A stretch of 64,000 bases of DNA from Kumtagia sp052180275 (GCF_052180275.1 NZ_CP197465.1:1-64000); one strand, 5' to 3'. Shown: positions 1-9,071, numbered from the stretch's first letter. Notes: generated by a model from the sequence alone, not told the origin. Made by a program: numbers and translations.

Positions 1-445
1 CGCCGAGGCCGGTGCCCGGTCCCAGCACGACGCGGGCGGCATCCGTCTCCGGCGTGCCGCCGCCGATCTTCTCCATATGCTCGACGCCCAGCGCGATCAC
101 GGCCAGCGCCTGCGCCTCGAAATCGTTGAGTACCACGACATCGGACAGGCCGAGGCTGTTGAACATGCCTTTCGGCCGCACCACCCAGGGACAGTTGGTC
201 AGCGCTATGGCGTCGCCATCGACCGGGCCGGCGACGGCGATGACCGCGGAATTGGGGAGGACCGGGGCGTCGCGCAGGATGGAGCCGGCAATGGCCTCGT
301 CGATGGTCGCGAACTCGGCGGTGCGAACGATTCGGGGCTCGCCCGCCTCGGAATCCGGCGAATCGACGATGGCGAAGCGTGCATTGGTGCCGCCGACGTC
401 GCCGATCAGAATGGGAAACCGCAGGCCTTCTTCCTCAGACGTCAT
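1..445 (-). CDS. glk: Glucokinase, 5' part (runs off left edge)
   Basis: Reading the minus strand from the ATG at 445 gives about 148 residues of a bacterial ROK-independent glucokinase (Glk family), which phosphorylates glucose with ATP in the cytoplasm. The N-terminal phosphate-binding motif GDVGGTNARF is at about residues 15-24, followed by the family blocks AVAGPVDGD, LTNCPWV and VVLNDFEAQA. The last visible residues, VLGPGTGLG, are the second phosphate loop. No stop occurs before the edge, so the C-terminal half lies outside the window. It follows mgsA by 25 bp on the same strand and is probably co-transcribed, which puts sugar phosphorylation beside methylglyoxal synthesis. The motif run leaves little doubt about the family. 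Confidence 0.93.
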   Translation of the reverse strand, partial: MTSEEEGLRFPILIGDVGGTNARFAIVDSPDSEAGEPRIVRTAEFATIDEAIAGSILRDAPVLPNSAVIAVAGPVDGDAIALTNCPWVVRPKGMFNSLGLSDVVVLNDFEAQALAVIALGVEHMEKIGGGTPETDAARVVLGPGTGLG

Positions 446-470
446 TCGATTCCGTCCCCGAACTGCGGCT

Positions 471-854
471 TCAGCCGTTCTCATGGTCGCGAAGGAGCAC
501 CTCCGCCGTGGCCAGGTTGAGCGCCATCGGAATGTCGTAGACGATGGCCAGCCGCATCAGAGCCTTCACGTCAACGTCATGCGGCATCGGCGTCAGCGGA
601 TCAACGAAGAAAATCAGCGCGTCCACCTTTCCCTCTGCGATCAGCGCGCCGATCTGCTGGTCGCCGCCGAGCGGGCCGCTCTTCATGCGCCTGAGCGTCA
701 GACCGGGACAGGCGTCGAGGATGCGCTGGCCGGTGGTACCGGTTGCGACAAGGTCGCAGCCGGTGAGATAGGCGGCATGCGCCTCGGCGAAAGCGACCAG
801 ATCGTTCTTCTTCTCGTCATGGGCGATGAGAGCCAGCCGGGGCCGTTGTATCAT
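471..854 (-). CDS. mgsA: Methylglyoxal synthase
   Basis: 127 aa, slightly shorter than the E. coli enzyme (152 aa), and complete. The family converts dihydroxyacetone phosphate to methylglyoxal plus phosphate, a bypass of lower glycolysis under phosphate limitation. Visible motifs are ALIAHDEKK (His12), GTTG (39-42), SGPLGGDQQIG with the catalytic aspartate at 65, and DPLTPMPHDVD with His92. These match the active-site residues of the E. coli protein. The start at 854 leaves the usual few residues before the first beta strand. It is upstream of glk on the same strand with a short gap, so a small glk-containing operon is likely. Confidence 0.95.
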   Translation of the reverse strand: MIQRPRLALIAHDEKKNDLVAFAEAHAAYLTGCDLVATGTTGQRILDACPGLTLRRMKSGPLGGDQQIGALIAEGKVDALIFFVDPLTPMPHDVDVKALMRLAIVYDIPMALNLATAEVLLRDHENG

Positions 855-1021
855 AGGGTCGACATCGCCTTAAACCGATTGAAACCTCCATAGACGAGAA
901 GGCTGGACAAGAAAAGCGGTGCCGGGAGCCGATTTGATTGCTGAACCACGGTGCCACGAACCCATCAATCGAGGTGTTCGCGGTCACCCCCTGGCGAAAC
1001 GCAGGAAGGCTCGCGGCAGCC

Positions 1022-2119
1022 TTACGGGCGCGGGCGTGGCAGGGGAACGCCCAATTCGGGCGTCGCGGCGAATGCGCTGATCGGCGCGGATTCCGGCATG
1101 GCCGGCTCGCTTGTCGCAGGCGCGGCCGCAACTGACGTCGATTCCGGGATGGTCGCGCCGGTCGCCTCGGCGTGCGACACCGCCATGGCGTCGACCCCGG
1201 GACCGACGGTCACGGAAGCCTCCGAGGCCGGCGCCGGGGCCTGGAGCACCGCGCGGCACTCCTTCGGCAGGCTGGCCATGGTCATCAGGTCGCGGGCTTT
1301 CGGCGCGTCCGGGTTCTTGTTGGGGCGCCACGGCTCCTCGGTGAACCACCAGGCCAGCGACTTGTCGCAACCCTCTCCGGCCGCCGTCGTCTCCTGCCGC
1401 TTGCAGCCGGGCGAACCGGGCTGGCAGCCGATGCGGATATGAAAATGATAGTCGTGGCCCCAGAACGGCCGGATCTTGCGCAGCCATGCGCGGTCGCCGG
1501 TGACGGTGTCGCAGAGCTTCTTCTTGATGCCGGGATTGACCAGGATGCGCTCCACCTGGCTGTAGCTGGCGGCGCGCTTCAGCAGTCGCTCATGGGCGGG
1601 CGTCCAGAACTTGTCGATCACGAGATGGGTCTTCTCGTTGACCAGCGATCTCGGGCTCATGTTCTCGCGCTCGCTGGCCGTCAGCCGGCGGTCGGGCATC
1701 TGCGTGAACCATATATCGGCATCGAGGCCGATCTGGTGGGAAGCGTGGCCGGTCATCATCGGGCCGCCGCGCGGCTGCGAGATGTCGCCGATGAGCAGGC
1801 CGTTCCAGCCGTCGGCGGTGGCGTCGCGCGACAGTCTTTCGATCAGGTTGATCATGGCCGGGTGTCCCCAGCGACGATTGCGCGATAGGCGCATCGCTTG
1901 CCAGGTCGGACCGTCGGTGGCGATGGCGACGCCGCCGGCGAAGCAGCCTTTCGAATAGAAGCCGAACGACTGTGGCTGGGTGGCGGCCGGCAACTCCTTG
2001 GAACCAAAGAGGTTTTTGGCGAGCTCCGCCGACTGGGCAAGTTCCGTCGCAGGCATGACGATCGTCAGCGCCAAGGCGAGGAGGGCGGCGATCCGCGCCG
2101 CGCGTGCAAAAATCGTCAT
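1022..2119 (-). CDS. mepA: Penicillin-insensitive murein endopeptidase MepA
   Basis: 365 aa from the ATG at 2119. An ATG 33 bp further upstream only adds residues before the signal peptide. Residues 1 to about 32 form a Sec signal peptide with a hydrophobic core. The M74/MepA zinc peptidase core follows: TGHASHQIGLDADIW at 123-137 carries the metal ligands His128 and Asp135, and WGHDYHFHIRI supplies the C-terminal histidine ligand. Cysteines flank the core as in E. coli MepA. The enzyme cleaves D-Ala-meso-DAP crosslinks in periplasmic peptidoglycan. A low-complexity Ala/Pro-rich tail of about 80 residues extends beyond the usual 270-aa length and has no recognisable domain. The gene is separated from mgsA by 167 bp with nothing evident in it. 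Confidence 0.92.
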   Translation of the reverse strand: MTIFARAARIAALLALALTIVMPATELAQSAELAKNLFGSKELPAATQPQSFGFYSKGCFAGGVAIATDGPTWQAMRLSRNRRWGHPAMINLIERLSRDATADGWNGLLIGDISQPRGGPMMTGHASHQIGLDADIWFTQMPDRRLTASERENMSPRSLVNEKTHLVIDKFWTPAHERLLKRAASYSQVERILVNPGIKKKLCDTVTGDRAWLRKIRPFWGHDYHFHIRIGCQPGSPGCKRQETTAAGEGCDKSLAWWFTEEPWRPNKNPDAPKARDLMTMASLPKECRAVLQAPAPASEASVTVGPGVDAMAVSHAEATGATIPESTSVAAAPATSEPAMPESAPISAFAATPELGVPLPRPRP

Positions 2120-2227
2120 GCGCTTGTCCCCGGCACCCGCCCCGGCTTCCAACCTGACGCCGGCTGGTTAACGGAGGGTGAATCAACGGCGTGGCGAAAT
2201 TTAGCACGCGATGAGCGGAGCCCGCGA

Positions 2228-3136
2228 TCACGAAGCCCTGATCGGGCTGCGGGCGCCGGCCGAATCGCCCGTCCAGCTGCCATCCGCCCACATGGCGTCG
2301 AAGGCCGAACGGTAATCCGGATAGCGGAAGGAATATCCCACTTCGCGGATCAAGCCGTTGGAAACACGCTTGTTTTCGCCGTAGAAACTGCGCGCCATCG
2401 GCGACAAGTCGGCCGTCTCGAACGGCGTTTCCGGCGGCGGCTCGACGCCCATTCTGCCGGCGGCGTAAGTCACGACGTCCTGCGGCGGGGCGGGCAGGTC
2501 GTCGGTGACGTTGAAGACGCCGCCGAGGTTGCGCCCGGCCAGGTGCCAAAGCGCGCCAGCGATGTCGGCGACGTGGATGCGGTTGAAAACCTGGTCCTTC
2601 TTTATCAGGCGCTTGGCGGTGCCGTCGCGCAGATTGACGAAGGCGTTTCGGCCCGGGCCGTAAATGCCGGAAAGGCGCAGCACCGCCACCGGCACGCCGA
2701 TCTCGTCGCCGAGGCCAAGCCATTGTTTTTCCGCCTCAAAACGGCGGCGGGACCGCGAGGAGGAGGGTCGGCATTCGGCCGTCTCGTCGATCCAGGCGCC
2801 CTTGTAGTCACCGTAGACTCCGACGGTCGACAGGTAGCCGATCCAGGCCAGGCGCGGCATCGAAGCGGCGATCGTCTGTCGCGCCACGGCAAGCACAGGG
2901 TCTGCCGCATCATCCGGCGCGATCGAGACGACAAGATGGGTCGTATCCGCCAACGCATTGATAATGTTGGCAGAAGGAACGCCGCCGTCGAATGCCAGCG
3001 GCGCGATGCCGGCAGCCTGCAGGGCGGGGAACTTCGCTTCGGTGCGAGTCGTGCCGACGATGCGGACTGCGCCGTCCGAGCGGGTGGCGGCAAAGGCTTG
3101 TCCGGAATAGCCGGCACCGAAGATGAAAACCTGCAT
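2228..3136 (-). CDS. NAD(P)-dependent SDR/epimerase, YeeZ-like
   Basis: 302 aa from the ATG at 3136, chosen because MQVFIFGAGYSG places the Rossmann glycine motif (GAGYSG) directly at the N terminus. An ATG at 3178 would add 14 unrelated residues. This is an extended/atypical SDR of the YeeZ/YbjS type. It has a nucleotide-binding fold, a segment YLSTVGVYGDYKG with an SDR-like active-site Tyr and Thr, and a C-terminal substrate lobe (FNVTDD). Substrate and pathway cannot be read from the sequence. In rhizobia this gene often sits near queG and the FzlA-like gene, as here, but a functional link is not shown. Confidence 0.82.
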   Translation of the reverse strand: MQVFIFGAGYSGQAFAATRSDGAVRIVGTTRTEAKFPALQAAGIAPLAFDGGVPSANIINALADTTHLVVSIAPDDAADPVLAVARQTIAASMPRLAWIGYLSTVGVYGDYKGAWIDETAECRPSSSRSRRRFEAEKQWLGLGDEIGVPVAVLRLSGIYGPGRNAFVNLRDGTAKRLIKKDQVFNRIHVADIAGALWHLAGRNLGGVFNVTDDLPAPPQDVVTYAAGRMGVEPPPETPFETADLSPMARSFYGENKRVSNGLIREVGYSFRYPDYRSAFDAMWADGSWTGDSAGARSPIRAS

Positions 3137-3330
3137 GTCGAAGGGTCCGGGGCTGTGTCTGTGACGCGATAACGCCATGATTCCGTGGCAGTTTTATCTC
3201 TCTCGCATGGCTCGCGTCTCGCCTAAAAATGCCGGCCGGAAACCCTTGTTCCGGAAATGCGTGAAGTCCCGAAGAATCCGCTATTTCAAGGGCTTGGTCG
3301 GACGCACGGCAGAATCCGCCGGTTTGGGCT

Positions 3331-4473
3331 TCAAAAAACGGCCTGCCATTCGTCGAGAACGGTGTCGTCGGCCTCGTTGCGCTTGTCGAAAAGCGCCTTC
3401 AGCTTGTTTCGCTCCGCCAGTTTCGACAGCGCCCACACCGCCGCTCCGCGCACCAGCGGCGAAGGGTCGTCGAGCAGCCGGATACAGGGGTCGGCCAGCG
3501 ACGGGTCGGACGAATTGCCGGCGGCGATGAGCACGTTGCGCAGGAACCGGTCGCGGCCGATGCGCTTGATCGGCGAGCCGGAGAATTTTTCGCGAAACGC
3601 CGCGTCGTCAAGGCCGAGCAGGTCGGCCAGCGGCGGGGCGCGCAGGTCGTCGCGGGCTTTCAGTTTTGCTTCGGAAGCCTCGCTGGCGAACTTGTTCCAC
3701 GGGCAGGCGGCAAGGCAGTCATCGCAACCGTAGATACGGTTGCCCATCGCCTCGCGGAATTCGTGCGGGATCGGCCCCTTGTTCTCGATGGTGAGGTAGG
3801 AGATGCAGCGGCGGGCGTCGAGCCTATAGGGCGCCGGGAAGGCATTGGTCGGACAAGCGTCGAGGCAGGCCCGGCAGGAGCCGCAACGGTCGCTGTCGGG
3901 CCGGTCGGGATCGAGTTCGGCGGTCGTGAAGATCGTGCCGAGGAAAAGCCAGGAGCCGTGCGTCCGGCTGACGAGGTTGGTATGCTTGCCCTGCCAGCCG
4001 ATGCCGGCCGCCTCGGCCAGCGGCTTTTCCATGACCGGCGCGGTGTCGACGAAAACTTTCACGTCGCAACCGGTCCTAGCCGCGAGTTTTCCGGCGAGGC
4101 CTTTCAGCCGGCCCTTGATCAAATCATGGTAGTCGCGGTTCTGGGCGTAGACGGAGATCGCGGCCCGGTCTTTCCGCTCCAGGATCGCGCGCGGATCGCC
4201 GGACGGGCCGTAATTCATGGCGAGCACGATGACGGAGCGCACGTCCGGCCACAGCGCCCGCGGGTCGCCGCGACGGGCAAGGGTCTCCTCCATCCAGGCC
4301 ATCGAGCCATGGAAGTTTTCAGCGACGAATTCGGAAAGGCGTGCGCCGGCGAGCGGGATCGTGTCCGGCGCAGTCACCGCTACCGCGTCGAAGCCGGCGA
4401 GGCTTGCCTCGCGGTCGAGGAAGGCCCGGAGTTTGGAGCCCGTGGGCGCCTTCTCAGAAATCGAGGTCCGCAT
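3331..4473 (-). CDS. queG: Epoxyqueuosine reductase
   Basis: 380 aa, full length. QueG is a cobalamin-dependent iron-sulfur enzyme that reduces epoxyqueuosine to queuosine in tRNA, the last step of queuosine synthesis. The catalytic aspartate lies in VDTAPVMEK (about residue 143). Two 4Fe-4S cysteine motifs are clear: CGSCRACLDACP (197-208) and GCDDCLAACPWN (249-260). A HEAT-like C-terminal segment (LVRGAAVWALSKLAE) completes the family architecture. Its start overlaps the end of the upstream fzlA-like gene by 20 bp, so the two are translationally coupled. Confidence 0.96.
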   Translation of the reverse strand: MRTSISEKAPTGSKLRAFLDREASLAGFDAVAVTAPDTIPLAGARLSEFVAENFHGSMAWMEETLARRGDPRALWPDVRSVIVLAMNYGPSGDPRAILERKDRAAISVYAQNRDYHDLIKGRLKGLAGKLAARTGCDVKVFVDTAPVMEKPLAEAAGIGWQGKHTNLVSRTHGSWLFLGTIFTTAELDPDRPDSDRCGSCRACLDACPTNAFPAPYRLDARRCISYLTIENKGPIPHEFREAMGNRIYGCDDCLAACPWNKFASEASEAKLKARDDLRAPPLADLLGLDDAAFREKFSGSPIKRIGRDRFLRNVLIAAGNSSDPSLADPCIRLLDDPSPLVRGAAVWALSKLAERNKLKALFDKRNEADDTVLDEWQAVF

Positions 4474-5146
4474 AGTGGGAGACCGGCGACAGGCCGCGCA
4501 CCCGGTCGTTGAGCAGCGGGCGGAAGGAGGGCCGTGACTTCACCCGCACATACCATTCGCGTGCCGCGCCGTGCTCGCGCCAGTCGATCTCGCCGAGGTA
4601 GTCGAGCACGGAGATCGCCGAGGCGGCGGCGAGGTCGGCGTAGCTTATGCGGGCACCGGCCAGCCAGTGGCGGGTGCCGGCCATCCAGTTGATGTATTTG
4701 AGGTGCTGGCGGATGTTGGCGCGGGCGGCGCGGATCGCCGACGAATCGGGCGAGCCGCCGCCGAGGTCAGACGGCATGATCGGCTTGAGCACGCGCTCAC
4801 GCACCATGTGGCGCGTCACCTCGCTCTCCATCTTGGTGAGGAACCAGTCGACGAGGCGGCGGATCTCGGCGCGCTGCATCGGGTCCTCGGCGAACAGCCG
4901 GCGTTCGCGCTTCAAAACGCCGCGCGTCTCGTCGACATATTCGCCGATGACCTGCGCGCCGACGATCGGCACGTCGCCCTCCGCCAGAAGCACCGGCAGC
5001 GTGCCGGCGGCATTCAGCGCCAAAAACTCCTTGCGGCGGTTCCAGGGCTTTTCCTCGATCAGCGCCAGCTCCTCGCCATATTCGCCGAAGGCGAGGCGGA
5101 CGAAACGGCAGGAGGCGAGCATCGGGTGGTGGAAGAGCGTCAGCAT
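4454..5146 (-). CDS. fzlA: FzlA-like glutathione S-transferase fold protein
   Basis: 230 aa from the ATG at 5146. The upstream ATG at 5176 adds ten residues before the thioredoxin fold. The N-terminal thioredoxin-like domain (MLTLFHHPMLASCRFVRLAF, about 1-80) and all-alpha C-terminal domain give a GST fold. The ending PVSHYADLDF and the arginine-rich helices match, from memory, the alphaproteobacterial FtsZ-binding protein FzlA, which controls Z-ring curvature and division in Caulobacter. A typical GST catalytic Ser or Tyr is not obvious. It is 5' of queG with an overlap. The family call as GST-fold is firm. The FzlA name is probable and could be tested by comparison with Caulobacter FzlA. 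Confidence 0.75.
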   Translation of the reverse strand: MLTLFHHPMLASCRFVRLAFGEYGEELALIEEKPWNRRKEFLALNAAGTLPVLLAEGDVPIVGAQVIGEYVDETRGVLKRERRLFAEDPMQRAEIRRLVDWFLTKMESEVTRHMVRERVLKPIMPSDLGGGSPDSSAIRAARANIRQHLKYINWMAGTRHWLAGARISYADLAAASAISVLDYLGEIDWREHGAAREWYVRVKSRPSFRPLLNDRVRGLSPVSHYADLDF

Positions 5147-5351
5147 GGTCCTGCGCGAATTTAATGGCACTGCCAAAAATCAGAGCCGCGCGTCTAGAAT
5201 CACGGCCGGCCACCGTCAACGGGCGGTTAAGGCGCTAGACCTATAGGAGGGTTCCCACGCCGTGACAAGCAAGCCGGTTCGCTTGATGCCGGGAGCGCGA
5301 CTCAGATAGGGGTGGGCGACTTGCCGCCCATTCAAAATTCTTCCCGTTCGG

Positions 5352-5559
5352 TGCCAAGCTGGAACACCCCTCATCCGACCTCGATTCGCTTGGCCACCTT
5401 CTCCCACAAGGGGAGAAGGTGGAGCCTGGCATTTCCGCTACCGCCAATCGCCAATGGTGGAGACTGGCGGAGACGAAGGCGCGAAACTCCACCTTCTCCC
5501 CTTGTGGGAGAAGGTGGCCTCGCGAAGCGAGGTCGGATGAGGGATGTTCCAGCCTGGCA
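5352..5559. repeat. Paired inverted intergenic palindromic repeat
   Basis: Two copies of one intergenic element face each other: 5352-5423 and 5487-5559 are near-perfect reverse complements of about 70 bp. Each copy also contains its own hairpin, an arm of type CACCTTCTCCC pairing with GGGAGAAGGTG. The spacer is about 63 bp. The region fills most of the gap between the divergent fzlA-like and uppP genes. Open frames through it are by-products of the symmetry. Confidence 0.85.
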
Positions 5560-5579
5560 CAAAGCCTCGCGAGACCCCC

Positions 5580-6386
5580 ATGGACCACCAGACGATCGTA
5601 GAAGCCCTGCTGCTCGGCCTGCTTGAGGGGCTGACCGAGTTCATTCCCGTCTCTTCTACCGGCCACATCCTCCTGGCCGGACACTTCCTCGGCTTCGAAT
5701 CGACGGGCAAGGCGTTCGAGGTGCTGATCCAGCTGGGTGCGATCCTCGCCATCCTGTCGGTCTATTCGGCGCGGCTGCTGAAGATCGTAACTGACCTGCC
5801 CAGCGACCCGCGCACAAGGCGGTTCGTGGCCGGCATCCTGCTCGCCTTCCTGCCGGCCGCGATCATCGGCGCGCTGGCGCACGATTTCATCAAGACCGTG
5901 CTGTTCGAGACGCCGAAGCTGATCTGCATCATGCTCATCCTCGGCGGCTTCGTGCTGCTTGCCATCGACCGCATGACGCTGAAGCCGCGCTACCATGACG
6001 TGATGGATTTTCCGCTGTCGCTGTGTCTCAAGATCGGCTTCTTCCAGTGCCTCGCCATGATTCCCGGCACGTCGCGTTCGGGCGCGACCATCGTCGGCGC
6101 GCTGCTGATGGGCACCGACAAGCGCTCGGCAGCCGAATTCTCGTTCTTCCTCGCAATGCCGACCATGGCCGGGGCCTTCGCGCTCGACCTTTTGAAGAAC
6201 CATGACGCGCTGTCGTCCGGCGACTGGGGGATCATCGCGGTCGGTTTCGTGGCGGCGTTCATTTCGGCGGTGATCGTCGTGCGCGGTCTGCTCGGCTATG
6301 TATCGCGCCACGGCTTTGCGCTGTTCGCGTGGTGGCGGCTTATCGTCGGCTCGGTCGGGTTGATCGCACTCTACACGGTCGGCTAG
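5580..6386 (+). CDS. uppP: Undecaprenyl-diphosphatase (bacitracin resistance)
   Basis: 268 aa from the ATG at 5580. An upstream in-frame ATG at 5544 lies within the palindromic repeat and is unlikely. UppP (BacA) dephosphorylates undecaprenyl diphosphate on the periplasmic side so that the lipid carrier for peptidoglycan and O-antigen is recycled. The two catalytic signatures are present: EGLTEFIPVSSTGH at 16-29 and PGTSRSG at 162-168. About eight hydrophobic segments give an integral membrane protein of normal length. Its 3' end overlaps by 4 bp the 3' end of the convergent TSUP reading frame. Confidence 0.96.
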   Translation: MDHQTIVEALLLGLLEGLTEFIPVSSTGHILLAGHFLGFESTGKAFEVLIQLGAILAILSVYSARLLKIVTDLPSDPRTRRFVAGILLAFLPAAIIGALAHDFIKTVLFETPKLICIMLILGGFVLLAIDRMTLKPRYHDVMDFPLSLCLKIGFFQCLAMIPGTSRSGATIVGALLMGTDKRSAAEFSFFLAMPTMAGAFALDLLKNHDALSSGDWGIIAVGFVAAFISAVIVVRGLLGYVSRHGFALFAWWRLIVGSVGLIALYTVG

Positions 6387-7161
6387 GCGGCCAGAAGCGA
6401 ACCGACACCTCGGCGCAGCATGTCGAGCGCCAGCACCGTGAGTGCGATGCGGAACCATAGCTGAAACGTCTTTTCCGGCATGCGTTCGAGCAGTTTCGTG
6501 CCGTAGTGGGTGCCGAGGAACCCCGAAAAAATCATCGCCGCCAGCAGCGGCAGCCACTCGCGGAATGCGAAGCCGGCCAGCCCGAACACCACGATCTTCA
6601 GCCTGTGCTGGGCGACCATGGCGGCGGCGTGGGTGGCGACAAGCCCCTTGCGGTCGTTCTCCAGGAATTTCGCCAGCACCGGCGAGACCAGCGGGCCGGT
6701 GGCGCCGACGAACATGGTGACGACGGCGAGGATCATGCTGAGCACCGCCAGTCCTGAATGCGAAAGCCGGCCGATGCCGGGCAGTTCATCCAGGTGATGA
6801 CGATGATGAAGCTGCCGAGCACCAGCTTCAGCAGCGCGTCGGGTAGCTGCACGACGAGGAAGGCTCCGGCGAAGGCGCCAACGATGCTGCCGGCGATGAA
6901 CGGCTTTGCCACCGCCATGCGGATGTTGGCGCGCTGACGGACGGCGCGGCCGACATTCGAGCCGAGCTGGACCACGCCGTGCAGCGGAACGAGGGCCGCG
7001 ACCGGCACATGCATGCCCATCAGCGCCAGCATGGCGACCCCGCCGCCGACACCGAAGGAAGCGGTCAGCGCCGAGGTGAAGGCGCTGGCGACGACAAGCA
7101 GGATGGCAGCGGTGAGGTCAATGCCGGGTGGGAGGAAGGCGGCTAGGTCGGGCAGCGACAT
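6383..7161 (-). pseudogene. TauE/SafE (TSUP) permease broken by a frameshift
   Basis: Two abutting frames together make one sulfite exporter TauE/SafE family protein of about 258 aa. The N-terminal half (6733-7161) has the family glycine run ASFGVGGG and four hydrophobic segments. The C-terminal half (6383-6745) continues the remaining membrane segments. Homology passes from one frame to the other at about 6785, where the coding strand reads ATGAACTGCC. One extra A would restore WMKLPGIGRLSHSG. The lesion is a 1-bp deletion in a short A run, either a true mutation or a sequencing error. The family exports or imports small organosulfur or carboxylate anions. Substrate unknown. Confidence 0.85.
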
Positions 7162-7180
7162 ACCGCCCGGTGCCTAAACC

Positions 7181-8155
7181 TCAAGCCTCCGTCCGGCGCG
7201 TGAACTGGCCGGCGGGGCGGTAGCGCCAGAGATAGGAGGGCAGCACCGAGGCGATGGACTGCGGGTGCAGGCCCAGACCGGCGAGGGTGCGGCCGGCTTT
7301 TTCCGCATCGGCGGAGACGACGTTGTGGCTCTTCAGCAGCGTCACCTGGTCGGTGGTGAGCAGCGGATTGGGCAGCATGCCGAGGATCGAGGCCTGCATG
7401 TAGGCGAGGCCCCAGGGGAGCGGCACCAGCATGCGCTTGCGGTCGATGATCGTCAGCATCTCTTCCATGCACTGGCGGAAGGAAAGCACCTGAGGCCCGC
7501 CGAGTTCGTAGATTTTTCCGCCCTCGACCTTGCCGTCGACCGAGCGCGCGACGGCCTCCGCCACGTCGCCGACGAAGACCGGCTGGAATTTTGTGTCGCC
7601 GCCGCCGATCAGCGGCAGGACGGGCGAAAAACGCGCCATGTTGGCAAAGCGGTTGAAGAAACCGTCCTCCGGGCCGAAGACGATGGAGGGGCGGACGACG
7701 ACCGCGCCGGGCACAGTCTGCAGCACCGCTGCTTCACCCCTTGCCTTGGTCCGGGCATAGACGGATTCGGAATCGGGATCGGCGCCGATCGCCGAACCAT
7801 GGGTGAGGCCGGCGCCGACCGAGCGGGCGGCTTCCGCGACGGCGCGGGCGCCAAAATCCTGGACGGCGTTGAATGTCTGGCGGCCGGTCTCGTGCAGGAT
7901 GCCGACGAGGTTGACGACATGGGCGGCGTCCTGCACGGCACGGTCGACCGACCAGCGCACGCGCAGATTGGCCTGCACAGCCTGGATCTGGCCGACATTG
8001 CCGAGCGGCTGGAGATGGCCGGCGAGGTCTGGGCGGCGGCAGGCGACGCGCACCTGGTAGCCGCGCTTGGCCAGCGCCCGCACCACATGCCGCCCGACGA
8101 AACCCGAACCGCCGAAAACCGTGATGAGTTTTGGGGTCTGGAGAATCTCGGTCAT
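7181..8155 (-). CDS. NDUFA9-like NAD-dependent epimerase
   Basis: 324 aa, complete. An N-terminal Rossmann motif FGGSGFVGRHVV (about 14-25) is followed by VNLVGI, an SAIGAD segment and YARTK supplying the SDR-type Tyr-Lys pair, and VRPSIVFGPEDGFFNR. This pattern is that of the complex I NDUFA9 subunit family (atypical SDR subgroup), which in alphaproteobacteria is a conserved protein of uncertain role, possibly linked to quinone or complex I biology. The 19-bp gap to the broken TSUP gene on the same strand suggests co-transcription. The family is clear. The reaction is not. Confidence 0.88.
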   Translation of the reverse strand: MTEILQTPKLITVFGGSGFVGRHVVRALAKRGYQVRVACRRPDLAGHLQPLGNVGQIQAVQANLRVRWSVDRAVQDAAHVVNLVGILHETGRQTFNAVQDFGARAVAEAARSVGAGLTHGSAIGADPDSESVYARTKARGEAAVLQTVPGAVVVRPSIVFGPEDGFFNRFANMARFSPVLPLIGGGDTKFQPVFVGDVAEAVARSVDGKVEGGKIYELGGPQVLSFRQCMEEMLTIIDRKRMLVPLPWGLAYMQASILGMLPNPLLTTDQVTLLKSHNVVSADAEKAGRTLAGLGLHPQSIASVLPSYLWRYRPAGQFTRRTEA

Positions 8156-8309
8156 GGCTGGCTCCGCTGGCTACCGGTCTGTCGGCAGCCAGACCTCTGC
8201 CCGTCTCATAATCGGTTTCGGGCGAAAGGCAAAGCGGCGGACGCGCAGCAAAAGGCGGGATCCGCGGCCTGGACCCGGCAGGCTGGGACGCCCAGCCGAG
8301 CCGCCCTCG

Positions 8310-8666
8310 TCAGGTGCGGGTCATGCAGACCGGCGCGTGGCCGGAACTGACCATGCCGATGCTCTGGGCGGCGGCGCGCGACAGGTCGATGATGCGGCCG
8401 CGGATGAACGGGCCACGGTCGTTGATGCGCACGACGACGCTTTTTCCGGTGCGGCTGTTGGTCACCTTCACCTTCGTTCCGAAGGGAAGCGTGCGGTGGG
8501 CGGCCGTCATGGCCGAGGGGTTCATGCGTTCGCCCGACGCTGTTCGGGAACCGAGGGCATACCAGGAGGCCCTGCCGCACTGGGCGTAGGCGCCGATATT
8601 CGAGGACACAAGCGTCGCACCCGCGGCAAAGACTATTGCCGCGGTTCTTCCGGTACTGAATTTCAT
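8310..8666 (-). CDS. RlpA-like double-psi beta-barrel protein
   Basis: 118 aa with a signal peptide (cleavage probably after AYA near residue 28). The mature part is one double-psi beta-barrel domain: ASWYALGSRTASGE near the start, LPFGTKVKV, INDRGPFIRGR and IDLSRAAA. This is the RlpA catalytic-domain pattern of septal lytic transglycosylases that cleave denuded peptidoglycan glycans. The SPOR domain of classical RlpA is absent, so this is a short RlpA-like protein, common in rhizobia. Periplasmic location is likely. Activity is inferred from family only. Confidence 0.88.
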   Translation of the reverse strand: MKFSTGRTAAIVFAAGATLVSSNIGAYAQCGRASWYALGSRTASGERMNPSAMTAAHRTLPFGTKVKVTNSRTGKSVVVRINDRGPFIRGRIIDLSRAAAQSIGMVSSGHAPVCMTRT

Positions 8667-9071
8667 CTTGGGGGTATCGCTCCGTAGACGTTAACGGGCG
8701 CGACAAGCGAGACGAATGAGGCGGCGAAAGCGGCACGTTCTGGGCGATTCCAAGGCGATCGGTAACGTCTCATATTTTCCCGAAATCATTCGTGATCAGG
8801 AATCGTGACGGAAACGCCGAGTAGAGACCCTTGGCTGCAAGCAATTCCGGGCGGTCCGCGAGGCACGGTGAGTCGAGTCCAAGCTGTTCGCACAGAAGAA
8901 TCCGACTGAAGCCGCCGGATGCTTTCGGAGAGGGACGGATGGCGCGAAGGCCTGCCACCGCGATGGCGTCGCTGCGGTCACAGGCGAGGTCGGATGGACG
9001 ATGCGCCGACGGCGGGCGGGATTCTACGACATGCTTTCACGCGCCCTGGGCGCGAAGCCAAGGGGCGATGC
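8667..9071. other. 405-bp gap with no recognised feature
   Basis: This lies between the rlpA-like gene (leftward) and the isochorismatase gene (rightward). A short AT-richer stretch near 8765-8800 may hold the divergent promoters. No repeat, RNA gene or believable small ORF was seen. Confidence 0.5.

Noticed and set aside
1590..2723. Long minus-strand open frame of 377 aa across mepA and its upstream gap
   Set aside because: Arg/Pro/Gly-rich composition, no domain, and out of phase with the mepA gene that explains the region.
5371..5562. Short frame through the inverted palindrome pair
   Set aside because: Symmetry of the repeat creates open frames on both strands; no ribosome-binding site or homology.
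5241..6557. 438-aa minus-strand open frame antisense to uppP
   Set aside because: Mirror frame of uppP and the palindromic repeats; charged, low-complexity composition with no motif.
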